Source: Cinnamomum chago (Eukaryota > Streptophyta > Magnoliopsida > Laurales > Lauraceae). From it: 64,000 bases of DNA. Below, one piece after another: positions 1-8,810 of this stretch (within the stretch, counting starts at the first letter, position 1; every line of letters starts with the position of its first letter). The notes beneath the pieces were generated by a model. The model was given only the letters and a program-made list of their open reading frames with translations, ran no database searches and was not told the DNA's origin. Both the position numbers and the translations under genes were made by a program. Location of the stretch: positions 22,168,501-22,232,500 of the forward strand of contig CP142456.1 in assembly GCA_038049695.1 (NCBI GenBank), read 5' to 3'.

Positions 1-162
1 AGACCGAAGAAGATCATCGACACAAAGGAGCAAGTTTTGAGGACGAGGACCATTCAATGGTTCAAGGTACAGTGGGAGCATCACAGTCCAAGGGAAGAGA
101 CTTGGGAACTTAGAGATCAAGTCTAGGAGAAGTATCCAGAGTTATTGCGAGAGGTGTGTTAG
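1..162 (+). pseudogene. Ty3/gypsy chromovirus pol, 3' end (chromodomain remnant)
   Basis: Frame 1 reads the tail of a gypsy polyprotein. A stretch like LRTRTIQWFKVQWEHHSP followed by REETWEL is the chromodomain end found after the integrase of Tekay/Del-type chromoviruses, where it is thought to steer integration toward heterochromatin. An in-frame TAG at 124-126 interrupts the usual Glu-rich 'EKYPEL' end, and a second TAG lies at 160-162. Only the end is inside the window. It is followed by a purine-rich tract and LTR A, as expected for the 3' end of an internal region. Family assignment rests on the chromodomain and on the long LTR next to it. Confidence 0.8.
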
Positions 163-182
163 AGGTTTGGAGGACCAAATAG

Positions 183-198
183 CCTAAGCGGGGGAGGA
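183..198 (+). other. Polypurine tract before LTR A
   Basis: A G-rich run (GCGGGGGAGGA) abuts the TG that opens LTR A. In LTR retrotransposons this tract primes plus-strand DNA synthesis. It marks the sequence to the left as an internal region and LTR A as its 3' LTR. Confidence 0.7.
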
Positions 199-1286
199 TG
201 TGACATCCCGTCCCTTAACCTCCTATTAATTAAAATTAATTGTGTGATTAGTTAGTAAGTGTGTTTAGAGTCTAAGTAGTCGGGTTTAACGTCGAATCTC
301 GTGTGCGAAGTCTCGCACGATTCAGAGTGCGTTTGGATAGGATAGAGAGTCATTTTGCTAATGGGGTAAGTTTTCAGGGAATTTATGAGATTATGAGTTT
401 TGTGAGTTTGGGTGCATCGGGTAGGTTTCGTCGTTTCATGAACTTTAGTCTTCTGTCGCGTTTCGATTCGACGGGTCGAAGAGGTCCGTAAACCATCGAT
501 TGTAAACATGGACCAACCCGGAACTTGACCCAAACCCAAGGCCCATTTCCAAGGCCCAACCCCTTATATTAGGTCAAACCCATCTCTTTCTTCTTCTCTT
601 TCATTTCATTCCATTCCAACAACAACAACAACAACCCCTTTTTCCTTTCTCTCTTTCTCTCATCTTCTTCTTCACTTTCGACGATCACCGGAACTCCAGC
701 GAAGAAATCCAATCCGCTTATCTCCTTCCTCAAGCCTCCAAGACTCCAACTATACCCTTTTCTAAGCTTTTCACCCACAACTCATTTCAAGGTAAGCTCC
801 TAAAGCTTGTAAACCATCTTAACTTCTTCATTATTAATTAGAAATGGATTAGGGAGACTCACCTCAACCCTTGGCATGCATTTGTTGGAGTGATTTGGGT
901 TTGGAGAGTTGTTTCATCCCTTTGGAGCTTCTAAGAGTTTTTCTTCTCAACTTTCTTCTTGATTTTTGGTCTAGCACATCACCAAGGCAAGTACATAGTT
1001 ACAAGAATGCTTGATATGTTTGTCTTCCTTGATTTGTATGAGAAAATCATGTTTTAGATGTTGATTGCTCAATTGATACCTTAGAGGTTTGAAAACATGA
1101 TAATATGGTTTATTAGTTGAATGGAATGGATTTAGAGGTTAATGACCTGATTAGTTAGTTTTATGTATTGTAGTTAGATTGTTTTTATCTTTGCTTGAAT
1201 TGTCTAATAGGTTCAAGAAGTTTGGAAATGGAAAGGCTCCATTTCAGTGCAGAAACAGAACCCAGGCTCTGTTTCCGCAGTTCACG

Positions 1287-1480
1287 CGGTCGATCGGCCA
1301 AGGACCTCGGTCGACAAGCCACACAGGGTCAGGTTCCCTGGAACTTGATCAAAACATTGTTCCCTATTTATGCTTACAACTGCGGGTCGACCGACCATGA
1401 CCTCGGTCGACCGGGCAGGCATGGAGGGGTCGACCGGACCCCCTGTGTACGCGGTCGACTGGCCAGGGGCGAGGTCGACC
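1287..1480. repeat. GTCGAC palindrome array in LTR A
   Basis: Six exact GTCGAC sites start at 1310, 1386, 1406, 1429, 1454 and 1474, with a GGTCGATCGG variant at about 1289. Most are extended to GGTCGACCG or similar and sit in GC-rich sequence unlike the AT-rich LTR around them. Spacing is irregular (about 20-75 bp). The same core appears in LTR F and in two copia LTRs in this window. Confidence 0.85.
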
Positions 1481-2191
1481 GAGCCAACTGTAAATTCCTT
1501 CTTGGAAGGGATTTTTACCCTATTTTGGATGGACTTTGGTGGAACATGGTTGCCCTTTTGTGGACTCATTTGACTTATAGTAAAGATGTTTGAGCAGACA
1601 TTCTTTACGGTTAATCCAGTTGTATCGGGATTCAACCTAGTTCAATCTTGAATGGTACAGGACAATGGGATACTCTTCTTTAAATCTATGCACAAAGATT
1701 GTTCGTCCGAGTATCGTGAACCCTAACCCCTTCGTTGACTGAATAGGTTGTACGATGCTTTAGGATTGACATTGTACCTAGTGTTGGATTGTTTATCGTC
1801 TTTGATTCTGCATTGTACCTTCTGGTATTATCTACATGTGACGAGCATGTTCTTTAGTTCCATTTGCTTTACTTTATTAGAGGATCACTTTGAGAACTTA
1901 GATGATGGACTTAGGATCCCCTTTGTTGTTTCGTTTGCTTTGATGTTCGTTTGAAGTGTTGAGGCTAGGGAGCTTTGATTGTCAGGCTTATAGAGGACTA
2001 CTATTGATGGTTGTTTGAGGTTTGATTTGATTTGGAATAAAGTAGTTCTCTAATGTTATCGAATCTTGTTCGCGCAAGAAAGTCTAGCCCTTCACTGATG
2101 TCTTTAGGATTCTTTGTGTCAGGCACCACTCAGTTGTTAACGTTCAACACAGTTCGGGCACCATCTGTGAGAGGACTGATACTATCCTCAA

Positions 2192-2330
2192 GTTGTTTGT
2201 TCCTCGAAGCAAGATAGAGTCAGAGCTCACGGAGCCCGAGCTACTTGAGCTAAGGGTTGTTTGTTCCTCGAAGCGAGACAGTGCCAGAGCTCACGGAGCT
2301 TGAGTTACTGGAGCTACGGGTTGTTTGTTA
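2192..2330. repeat. 64-bp tandem repeat in LTR A
   Basis: The phrase GTTGTTTGTTCCTCGAAGC recurs at 2192 and 2256 and its beginning again at 2320, giving two 64-bp units plus a partial third. Each unit holds a CAGAGCTCACGGAGC core. The block lies between the palindrome array and the putative acceptor. Confidence 0.85.
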
Positions 2331-2556
2331 TTGGATACTGGGTTTTATCCCAATTGATGATATATTAGCATATGTGGACCGCCTACTTCGATAGTTTGTT
2401 CATGATTCAAATGCAATGCATTTCTTTCGATCAGAGTGCTATGCATCTTTTATCATCATGTTTATTGTTTAATCTCTTTAGTACTGCATATCTATGTTAA
2501 TTATATATCTATTGTCTTGCCATCTGTTGTGTTGGTGGTGCTACTCTTGGTGCATA

Positions 2557-2658
2557 GGTATCGAGCCTTTCTACCCCGAGGAGGAGGAGGCGACGGAAGA
2601 AGTTCAGGCAGATCAGCCTGATGACTTCCTAGAGTATAGTACATACGACATTGTATAG
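2557..2658 (+). other. Putative LTR terminal exon with acidic mini-ORF (LTR A)
   Basis: After a CATAG acceptor-like site, a frame beginning with the G of that AG reads GIEPFYPEEEEATEEV, then an acidic stretch, to a TAG at 2656-2658 (33 codons). LTRs B, C and D have frames at the same place, in the same phase and of similar length. No function is known to me. It may be a translated exon end, or simply a conserved part of U5. Confidence 0.4.
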
Positions 2659-3039
2659 CTGTGACGACCCCGTACATGAGAGCTTCACGATTCATCCTAC
2701 TAGTTTCACCTTTTGATTTATTATACTTTTGTTTAGGCCTAGTTTTAGAGTGGCCTTCTTCCTTGTAATTAATATTTTGTTAACAGTCTTAAACTTTAAT
2801 CCTAATTATGTTATTCAGTATATTGCTCCTAAACTATACATCTTTAAGATACCATTTGTAATTATGAAGCTTTCGTTAATTGTTTATATACACTTGAGGA
2901 AATGTTTATACCTCGCAGCGGTCTTCGATCTAGATGGGACGTGATTAGGGCAAGTGGCATGTGATTAATATTGGAAAAAGTTTTAACTGGCCCTAATCTC
3001 ACGCATAACCCCGGTTTCACTTTTGGGGGCGTGACAAGT

Positions 3040-3051
3040 TGGTATCAGAGC
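3040..3051 (+). other. Primer-binding site of the element downstream of LTR A
   Basis: TGGTATCAGAGC, complementary to the 3' end of plant initiator-Met tRNA, starts three bases after LTR A ends. This is the usual minus-strand primer site for this group and fixes the LTR end at 3036. Confidence 0.9.
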
Positions 3052-3193
3052 ATTACTGGTTTCTAGCTTAAAAACAAGTAGAAACTTAAGACGTGTGAGG
3101 ATTGGTTTTTCTTTGGGTATCTTAGCTTGTGTAGATTGTATAGTTTGTATGCTAGATTGAGTCCCATAGGACTAACAATTCTTATCTTACAGA

Positions 3194-3494
3194 ATGGCTG
3201 GGAGACACACTCACTCTACTCAAAACAACGATCATACCGGTTCTAGTGCAAATGAATCAGTTAAGACTAGATTCAATCAGTTGATGCAAGCCTTTGTGGA
3301 TTCCCAAATAGCACAGGCTTAGAATCAGACACAACAGAGGGAAGAGCAGCACAAGCAGAGGGAAGATCAGGCTACCTTCCAGACTCAGATGTTGCAATTC
3401 TTGCAAAGGCCAGCCCCGGTACCTCAAGTCATCATGCCTCCTAGGGTGACAGACTTGAATGACATCTATGACAAATTCAAGAAGAGGAACCCAC
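3194..3494 (+). pseudogene. Ty3/gypsy gag, N-terminal part, split by a copia insertion
   Basis: The frame starts MAGRHTHSTQNND at 3194, just after an acceptor-like TTACAG, and runs through a Gln-rich segment to a Pro-rich one (PAPVPQVIMPPRVTDL) typical of the N-terminus of chromovirus Gag, the nucleocapsid precursor. A TAG at 3320-3322 breaks it. It stops at 3494, where the copia LTR begins (Gag ...KKRNPL). The rest of gag-pol is not found downstream in this window. Confidence 0.7.
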
Positions 3495-5009
3495 TGTAAG
3501 TGTCACATGTCTGTGTGCACTGAGTTTGGTTTGTCAATTCCGTGCCAATGTGGTCCAAAGTTCTTGCCTCTCAAATTGACTCAAGGAAGATCACATTCAG
3601 AAGGATTATCAAGCTTGTGGGAAAGTCCGGATTAATCAAAGAAGGTGTCCATTTGTGTTTGACAACCTTTTCAGGTATTTCATATCCAGACCAAACCCTT
3701 AGATCCCTGGGAAAAGTTGTGTTTTAAACTCATGTTTTATATCCTTGATAATTAGTCCCTGTGGAAAGGGTCAGGTGACCCTACGGTCACCTGCGGCTAG
3801 CTTTCCAGTAAGCAGTTTCTCAGGATGTTTTCTTTGGGCTTCCTGTGGCTAACCGCCAGTGCACCCACGGCTAGCCGTAGAGCTAACCGTGGGATTTTGT
3901 TTTGGTTTCCAGAGGCTATGTTTTTATCAGATCATCTTGCGGCTACCCTTGCGGCTGCCTCACGGCTAGCCTCCAACTGTTCCTACGGCTAGCCGTGAGC
4001 TAACCTAATTTGAAATTTTAGACTGTTATTTGAAATCGGCTAGCCGCTGGTCTAAAGGGGCTAGCCGCCAATATAGTCATTGGATCTTTTCTATAAATCT
4101 GGAGCTTCTTTCTCCTTTCACAGTGACTCTTTTGAGAGAGCTTTTGCAGGCTATTTTGTTCCCAACATATCTTAGCTCTCAAATCGTCTTCCAAACACTC
4201 ATGTAGTACATTTAGGAAAATCCTAGAGCTCCATTAGCTCCAACATGAGTGTGTTGTGTGAGAAGTGTTTCTCTAGGATCCTTTATAGTGCATGACAGCC
4301 ATATCCATGTTACCCTAGAGGACCAGACCTCTGAACCTTGGTTGTGCTACACTATGGAAGCTTCCTTCTCAACTCCAAGGCGTCATCAAGAGGTGAAAGC
4401 TTCGACAACTGTCAAAACTCTTTAGAACTCTTTCCATCTTCATCAAAGGCAAGTGTTCGCCCTCCTTTAAACTTCTACAATCAGTGATGGTGATTCGGAT
4501 CTATGTGACTAAATCACCTTGTAATTGTGTGAGGGGGAGTAGATCTGAGTGATCAAACCTCGATAACAAAATTATAGTTGAATAAGTGCTTGTGTAGTGT
4601 GATTCTTCTTATTGGAACCAAGGGTCTGTGTGACCTTTGAGAGTGGATGTAGGTCTTTGTGACTGAACCACTATAATTTGCCTATGTCTATTCTTTGTGG
4701 CATGATTTTCATTTCTATATCTATATTGTGGGATTTGTTATGTATGATAGGTCATCACTAAGATTCAATAGACACACACACTTGAGCTTATCTACTTTCA
4801 TCTAATTGTATCTCTTTGGTATTGTTTAAGCTGTCTTGTTGTACACATATGCTACTTAAGTCTTTCTCTTCTTTTGTTTGTTCTGTTATCTGTTCTGGTT
4901 TTATTAAAAGTGCCCTAAAAAGTTTAAAATTGGTAATTGATTCCCTTAGTCCTATTCACCCCCCCCCCCCCCTCTAGGACTTAGTCATTGGCCCTAGCCT
5001 GCACTTTCA
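3495..5009 (+). repeat. 5' LTR of the SIRE-like copia, with GCTAGC-type array
   Basis: The ends are TGTAAGTGT and GCACTTTCA, an imperfect inverted repeat of the SIRE type (TGAAAGTGC expected). At 3775-4075 there is an array of GC-rich palindromic words (GGCTAGCC, CGGCTAGCCGT, GCTAACCGCCAG). It lies just upstream of a TATA box (CTATAAATC, about 4092), so in this element the array is in the promoter region. Near the 3' end is the box TATTCAC-(C)n-TCTAGGA with a 14-C run (about 4959-4972), also found in the minus-strand SIRE-like element. Confidence 0.8.
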
Positions 5010-5011
5010 AT

Positions 5012-5023
5012 TGGTATCAGAGC
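5012..5023 (+). other. Primer-binding site of the SIRE-like copia
   Basis: TGGTATCAGAGC lies three bases after the LTR end and matches the initiator-Met tRNA complement. Confidence 0.9.
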
Positions 5024-5077
5024 AGGTTACTCCCTTGTGGTCTTACAACCCGGAGTTGATCTTTCTCCTTTTCCTTT

Positions 5078-7519
5078 GTGCCAATGTCTAATCCAGAAGG
5101 TAGTGCCGTAAACAGACCACCATTGTTTGATGGTACTAACTATGCCTTTTGGAAAGCCCGTATGACAGTGTTTCTCAAATCCATTTGTGGTGAGGTATGG
5201 GATGCTGTGGAGGATGGATGGTCCCCTCCTACCTACACAGCTGAAGATGGCACTGTCAAGCCTCTTCCAAAGGCCAGATGGATAGCTAGTCAAAAAGCCT
5301 TGAGAGACTATGATGCTAAGGCTTTGAATGTCATAACTTGTGCCATGAATGCTAAAGAATTCAAAAAGATTATGACATGTACCACATCTAAGCAAGTTTG
5401 GGAGCTGTTGGAAACAAATTATGAAGGAACCACCATTGTCAAGAGAGCCAAGCTCCAAATGTTGACCTCCCAATTCGAATCTCTAAGAATTAGAGAAGAT
5501 GAAATGTTTGATGATTTTTTAACAAAGCTTTTGGTAATAGTTAATGAGATGTGGTCACTAGGTGAGCAAATTCCTGAAGGCAAAGTCTGTAGCAAAATCC
5601 TTAGGTCTTTACCTAAGAGATTTCACTCCAAAGTGACCTCTATAGAAGAGTACAATGACCTTGAAACTATGAAAGTAGAGGAACTGTCGGGAAACATTAG
5701 AACCTTTGAGATGAAGATGAATAATGCTTCTAATAAATCTAAAGAGAAGAAATCTATAGCTTTGAAGGTATCCCAACCATCTCCTTCTAAAGAAGAATCA
5801 AGAAATGAAAATGAAAGTGATGATGAAGATATTGCTTTACTTACTAAAAGATTCTTAAGACAATTCAAGAAAAAGACTTCAAAGTTTAATAGAAAGGAGA
5901 AACCTTTTGATAAAAGTAAAAACAAAGTCAGCTCCTCTTCTAAGTATCAATCCAAAAAAGTTAAATGCTATAACTGTCAAAAGTTTGGTCACATATCTAC
6001 TGAGTGTCCAATTGAAAGGAAAGATAAGAAAAAGACTCTTGTGGCTACATGGGATGACTCTTCAGAAGCTGAATCAGACTCAGATGAATCACACAAAGAT
6101 GAGACAGAAAATTACACTATACTAATGGCCAGAACAGTGTGTGATCCATCTCTTGAGATATCAGAAAATTCTGGAACTACTGATATTGAGAAATTTGAAA
6201 AAGAGTCTGAATCTGATTATGACAGCTCAGATAATGAAAAAGAAGATGAAGATCCTCAAGTTACCTATGATAAACTTTATGAGGAAAGCTGCAAATTGAT
6301 TGATGTCATGAGCAAACAAAAATCTAAGAACAAAGTTTTAAAAGACAAGATTGAAACCTTAACTGATGAAAAGAATACCTTAGCAACTGAACTAAAAGAA
6401 GTTAATTCTAAATTTCAAATTGCTAATGAAAATTTAATCAAAATCAAAAGAGATGAAAAAGAAGCTAAAACTCTAAAAGAACTAAACACTCAATTAAAAG
6501 ATGAAGTCACTCGTCTGAAATGGTTCAAAGATAAGTATGAATATTCTTTTACCCATAGAGAAGAAAAATTTGAAGGACTTTTTAAAATGGGTAAATATCA
6601 TAGAGACAAAACTGGGCTAGGATTCAACAAAGAAGACAAATCTAATCCTAATTCTTCTACTGTGTTTGTGAAAGGAGAAGCTTCCTCTAGTAATCAAAAC
6701 AATTCTGAAATTACATGTTATTCTTATGGGAGCAAAGGACATGACAAGTATGAGTGCAAAATGAAACAAAAGAAAAGACAGTCCACCAAAACTTATGTCA
6801 ACCCTCATAAAGATAAACAGACTAAGACTCCTTTTCAAAACAATTCTATCAATCACTCTTTCTCTCATCAATTAAATATGCTGATGAAACAAATTGGTCT
6901 TCTAAAGTTGCAATTCCACAATCATACAAGAGCTGTTAAACCTACTGAAAACTACCCTAAGAAATCTTATCACCAACAGAATCCTAACAAAGCTAAATCT
7001 CAAGGTCCTAGTGCTATCCCTGTCACCCAAAGATTCATATGGGTTCCCAAGAACAAAAGCCTAGTTGTTCACACAGCTCTTAAAGCTATTGACCAATCCT
7101 TGTGGTACCTAGATAGTGGTTGCTCTAGACACATGACTGGGGATAGAGCACATTTCTCGTCTTTAAATGAATATGAGGGTGGAACTGTCACCTTTGGTGA
7201 TGGAAATGTGGCTAAAGTTGTTGGTAAGGGTACTTTGAATGTTCCTAACATGCCTGTTATTGAAAATGTTTTGTATGTCGTTGGTTTGAAACATAACTTG
7301 CTAAGTATTTCTCAAATATGTGATAAAGATCATGTTGTTAACTTTAGTAGTCATGGTTGTGAGATCTCCAAAAATGGAAAGGTTATTCTAAGAGGTCTTA
7401 GAACCAATGACAACTGTTATGTGATTAGTAACGACAAAGAATCATCCAGTTCAGCCTGTCACATTGCTCATCTTGATGAAGCTCAACTATGGCATAAAAG
7501 ACTTGGACATGTGTGTTAA
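5078..7519 (+). CDS. copia gag-protease-pre-integrase polyprotein, truncated
   Basis: An open frame of 813 codons without internal stops. In order: an N-terminal domain beginning PPLFDGTNYAFWKARM and a Gag domain of the UBN2 type (about residues 5-230); a CCHC zinc knuckle CYNCQKFGHISTEC (from residue 297) for RNA binding; a long acidic and Lys-rich, probably coiled-coil region (about 350-490); a second knuckle-like CYSYGSKGHDKYEC (from residue 547) in which the second Cys is Tyr; an aspartic protease motif WYLDSGCSRHMTG with DSG at 679-681; and the pre-integrase motif LWHKRLGH at the end. The last codons come from the copia LTR inserted at 7514, so the product is cut before the integrase core. 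The start is the first ATG after the priming site. An intact frame here suggests a fairly recent insertion. Confidence 0.85.
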   Translation: MPMSNPEGSAVNRPPLFDGTNYAFWKARMTVFLKSICGEVWDAVEDGWSPPTYTAEDGTVKPLPKARWIASQKALRDYDAKALNVITCAMNAKEFKKIMTCTTSKQVWELLETNYEGTTIVKRAKLQMLTSQFESLRIREDEMFDDFLTKLLVIVNEMWSLGEQIPEGKVCSKILRSLPKRFHSKVTSIEEYNDLETMKVEELSGNIRTFEMKMNNASNKSKEKKSIALKVSQPSPSKEESRNENESDDEDIALLTKRFLRQFKKKTSKFNRKEKPFDKSKNKVSSSSKYQSKKVKCYNCQKFGHISTECPIERKDKKKTLVATWDDSSEAESDSDESHKDETENYTILMARTVCDPSLEISENSGTTDIEKFEKESESDYDSSDNEKEDEDPQVTYDKLYEESCKLIDVMSKQKSKNKVLKDKIETLTDEKNTLATELKEVNSKFQIANENLIKIKRDEKEAKTLKELNTQLKDEVTRLKWFKDKYEYSFTHREEKFEGLFKMGKYHRDKTGLGFNKEDKSNPNSSTVFVKGEASSSNQNNSEITCYSYGSKGHDKYECKMKQKKRQSTKTYVNPHKDKQTKTPFQNNSINHSFSHQLNMLMKQIGLLKLQFHNHTRAVKPTENYPKKSYHQQNPNKAKSQGPSAIPVTQRFIWVPKNKSLVVHTALKAIDQSLWYLDSGCSRHMTGDRAHFSSLNEYEGGTVTFGDGNVAKVVGKGTLNVPNMPVIENVLYVVGLKHNLLSISQICDKDHVVNFSSHGCEISKNGKVILRGLRTNDNCYVISNDKESSSSACHIAHLDEAQLWHKRLGHVC

Positions 7520-7995
7520 GGATTTTGTAGATTGCAATTTGATGGATGCATTATCATTCTAGCATCATTTGATTAACACACAAATACATTGATTTAGAAA
7601 ATCTTGAAATTTTGTTTTATACATGCATTGGTTTTAAGTCTTGAAGAAATATTGATTTATGCATGTTTTGTTTTTAATCTTGGATGCATTTGTTTTTTAA
7701 AAGAAGTTTTAGAAATCAAGCAAGCCTATGTTTTAAATCCTTCAAATCATTTTTGGCTTTTTATGTTTCATGTTTTAAAACCCTTAGAATGATTTAAAAC
7801 ATGTTTTCAAGCTTGATTTAATGGCCCAAAAATTCCCAACCAAAATTACTTTAAAAAACACACTTTTGGGAAAACAGGACTTATACCGGCGGCCAAAACC
7901 ACTTTTACCGGCGGTCACTGGCCCCCGCTAAAAGCAGTTTTTCAAACGGCCATTTTTATAGCCGTTGTGTGTACCCGGTCGACCCGGGCCTACAC
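7514..7995 (+). repeat. SIRE-like copia LTR, 5' fragment
   Basis: It opens TGTTAAGGATTTTG and shares phrases with the start of the minus-strand SIRE-like LTR (TTGATGGATGCATTA here, TTGATAGGATGCATTA there). Near its end GCCATTTTTATAGCC then TGTGTGTACCCGGTCGACC again follows that LTR. It breaks off inside the GTCGAC array at about 7995, where minus-strand Tat-like LTR sequence starts. The break point is approximate. It shows a second SIRE-like insertion into the first. Confidence 0.7.
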
Positions 7996-8442
7996 TACAT
8001 ATCGTCAGAAAGCTCTCGGAATGTAGAATCGTTTGGTCTATACATCATAATGATTAGAGGTCGGGAAAAGGTAGGGATATCTAGATCAACGATCCTAGCC
8101 TCCTAATTCATGCTAATAATATCGTACTTAGGCAAACTAAGTGTAATCTCTTTAGGAACAACTTGAGTGTGTTCTATGTAGTCTAGAAGGGGCTTGGATA
8201 ATGTTATAGTCCATTCCTTGTTTGAATAGTGGGTTGAACTCGAGATCTCAACGCGAATTGTCCTTTTCTCTCACAAGTTTCTATAGACCGTCGAACTAAG
8301 TCTAAAATTATCAACAAGCATCTTCATCGTCATTAATTAATTTGAATTATGCCATTGACCATTCAATTATGGGTGAAATGGGGGCATCGTTATATATGAT
8401 AAGTGTTTAAAGCTATCGTAGGGGGCCAATGAGGTGTCTACA
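7996..8442 (-). repeat. Tat-like LTR fragment (minus strand)
   Basis: On the minus strand the sequence from 8442 begins TGTAGACACCTCATTGG, preceded by a purine tract (CCAAAGAGGGGCATAC). That is how I remember Tat-type gypsy LTRs starting. This fits the minus-strand integrase at 15676-16420, whose 3' LTR should lie to the left. The far end is cut at about 7996. Subfamily is inferred. Confidence 0.5.
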
Positions 8443-8714
8443 GTATGCCCCTCTTTGGAGAACAACACGAGGAGAGTTGTGCTCCAAAGAAAGTAGACAC
8501 ACCACTCATGACTCACGGGAGCTTTTGAGCTCACGGGAGAGGCCACCTGCGGATGTATGCAATTGCAAATTCGTTCTAAATGTGAGGTTCACTTTTCTAG
8601 GATCGATCCTGATTCAGGGGAAAAAATAAAAAAGAAGAAGTTACGTGCCTACTGATTTGATTGAAAACCCGAGATCTGTGCCTCGGTGTCCGTGGTATTG
8701 CCACGTGGCGGGTT

Positions 8715-8810
8715 GGGAACTGTGCCCCTGTTGCTTAATTTAAGATGATGGTGGGAACTGTGCCCCGGTTACTTAATTTAAAGTGATGGTGGGAACTGTG
8801 CCCCGGTGGT
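8715..8810. repeat. 38-bp tandem repeat
   Basis: GGGAACTGTGCCCC recurs at 8715, 8753 and 8791, each of the first two followed by a CTTAATTTAA segment. It makes two full units and a partial third. Confidence 0.85.

Larger units (their letters stand above)
199..3036 (+). repeat. Chromovirus LTR A (2838 bp)
   Basis: It opens TGTGACATCCCG after a polypurine tract and closes GGGGGCGTGACA directly before a Met-type priming site, so both ends are well placed. It contains a weak TATA-like stretch (about 563), a pyrimidine-rich leader, a GT donor (CAAG|GTAAGC, intron from 792), the AG|GCAAGT motif (985-992), a GTCGAC palindrome array (1287-1480), a 64-bp tandem block (2192-2330) and an acceptor with a small acidic reading frame (2557-2658). 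The length fits Tekay/Del LTRs. Internal sequence lies on both sides, which a simple insertion does not give. Confidence 0.8.
3495..7513 (+). mobile_element. SIRE-like Ty1/copia element, 5' part
   Basis: It consists of a 5' LTR (3495-5009), a Met-type priming site (5012-5023) and a gag-protease frame (from 5078). It sits inside a chromovirus gag. The body stops abruptly at 7513, where an LTR of a related copia begins, so integrase, reverse transcriptase, RNase H and the 3' LTR are missing from the window. The bases before it (CCCAC) have no matching target duplication in view because the right end is absent. Confidence 0.85.

Noticed and set aside
252..539. 95-codon minus-strand frame in LTR A
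   Set aside because: Lies in LTR U3 without motifs, and the other LTRs of the group show nothing comparable.
1287..1480. CRISPR array (repeated palindromic words with spacers)
   Set aside because: Repeats are short, variable and irregularly spaced inside an LTR of a plant genome, with no cas genes.
5027..5473. 148-codon minus-strand frame opposite the copia gag
   Set aside because: It lies entirely antisense to a clear Gag domain and shows no motif of its own.
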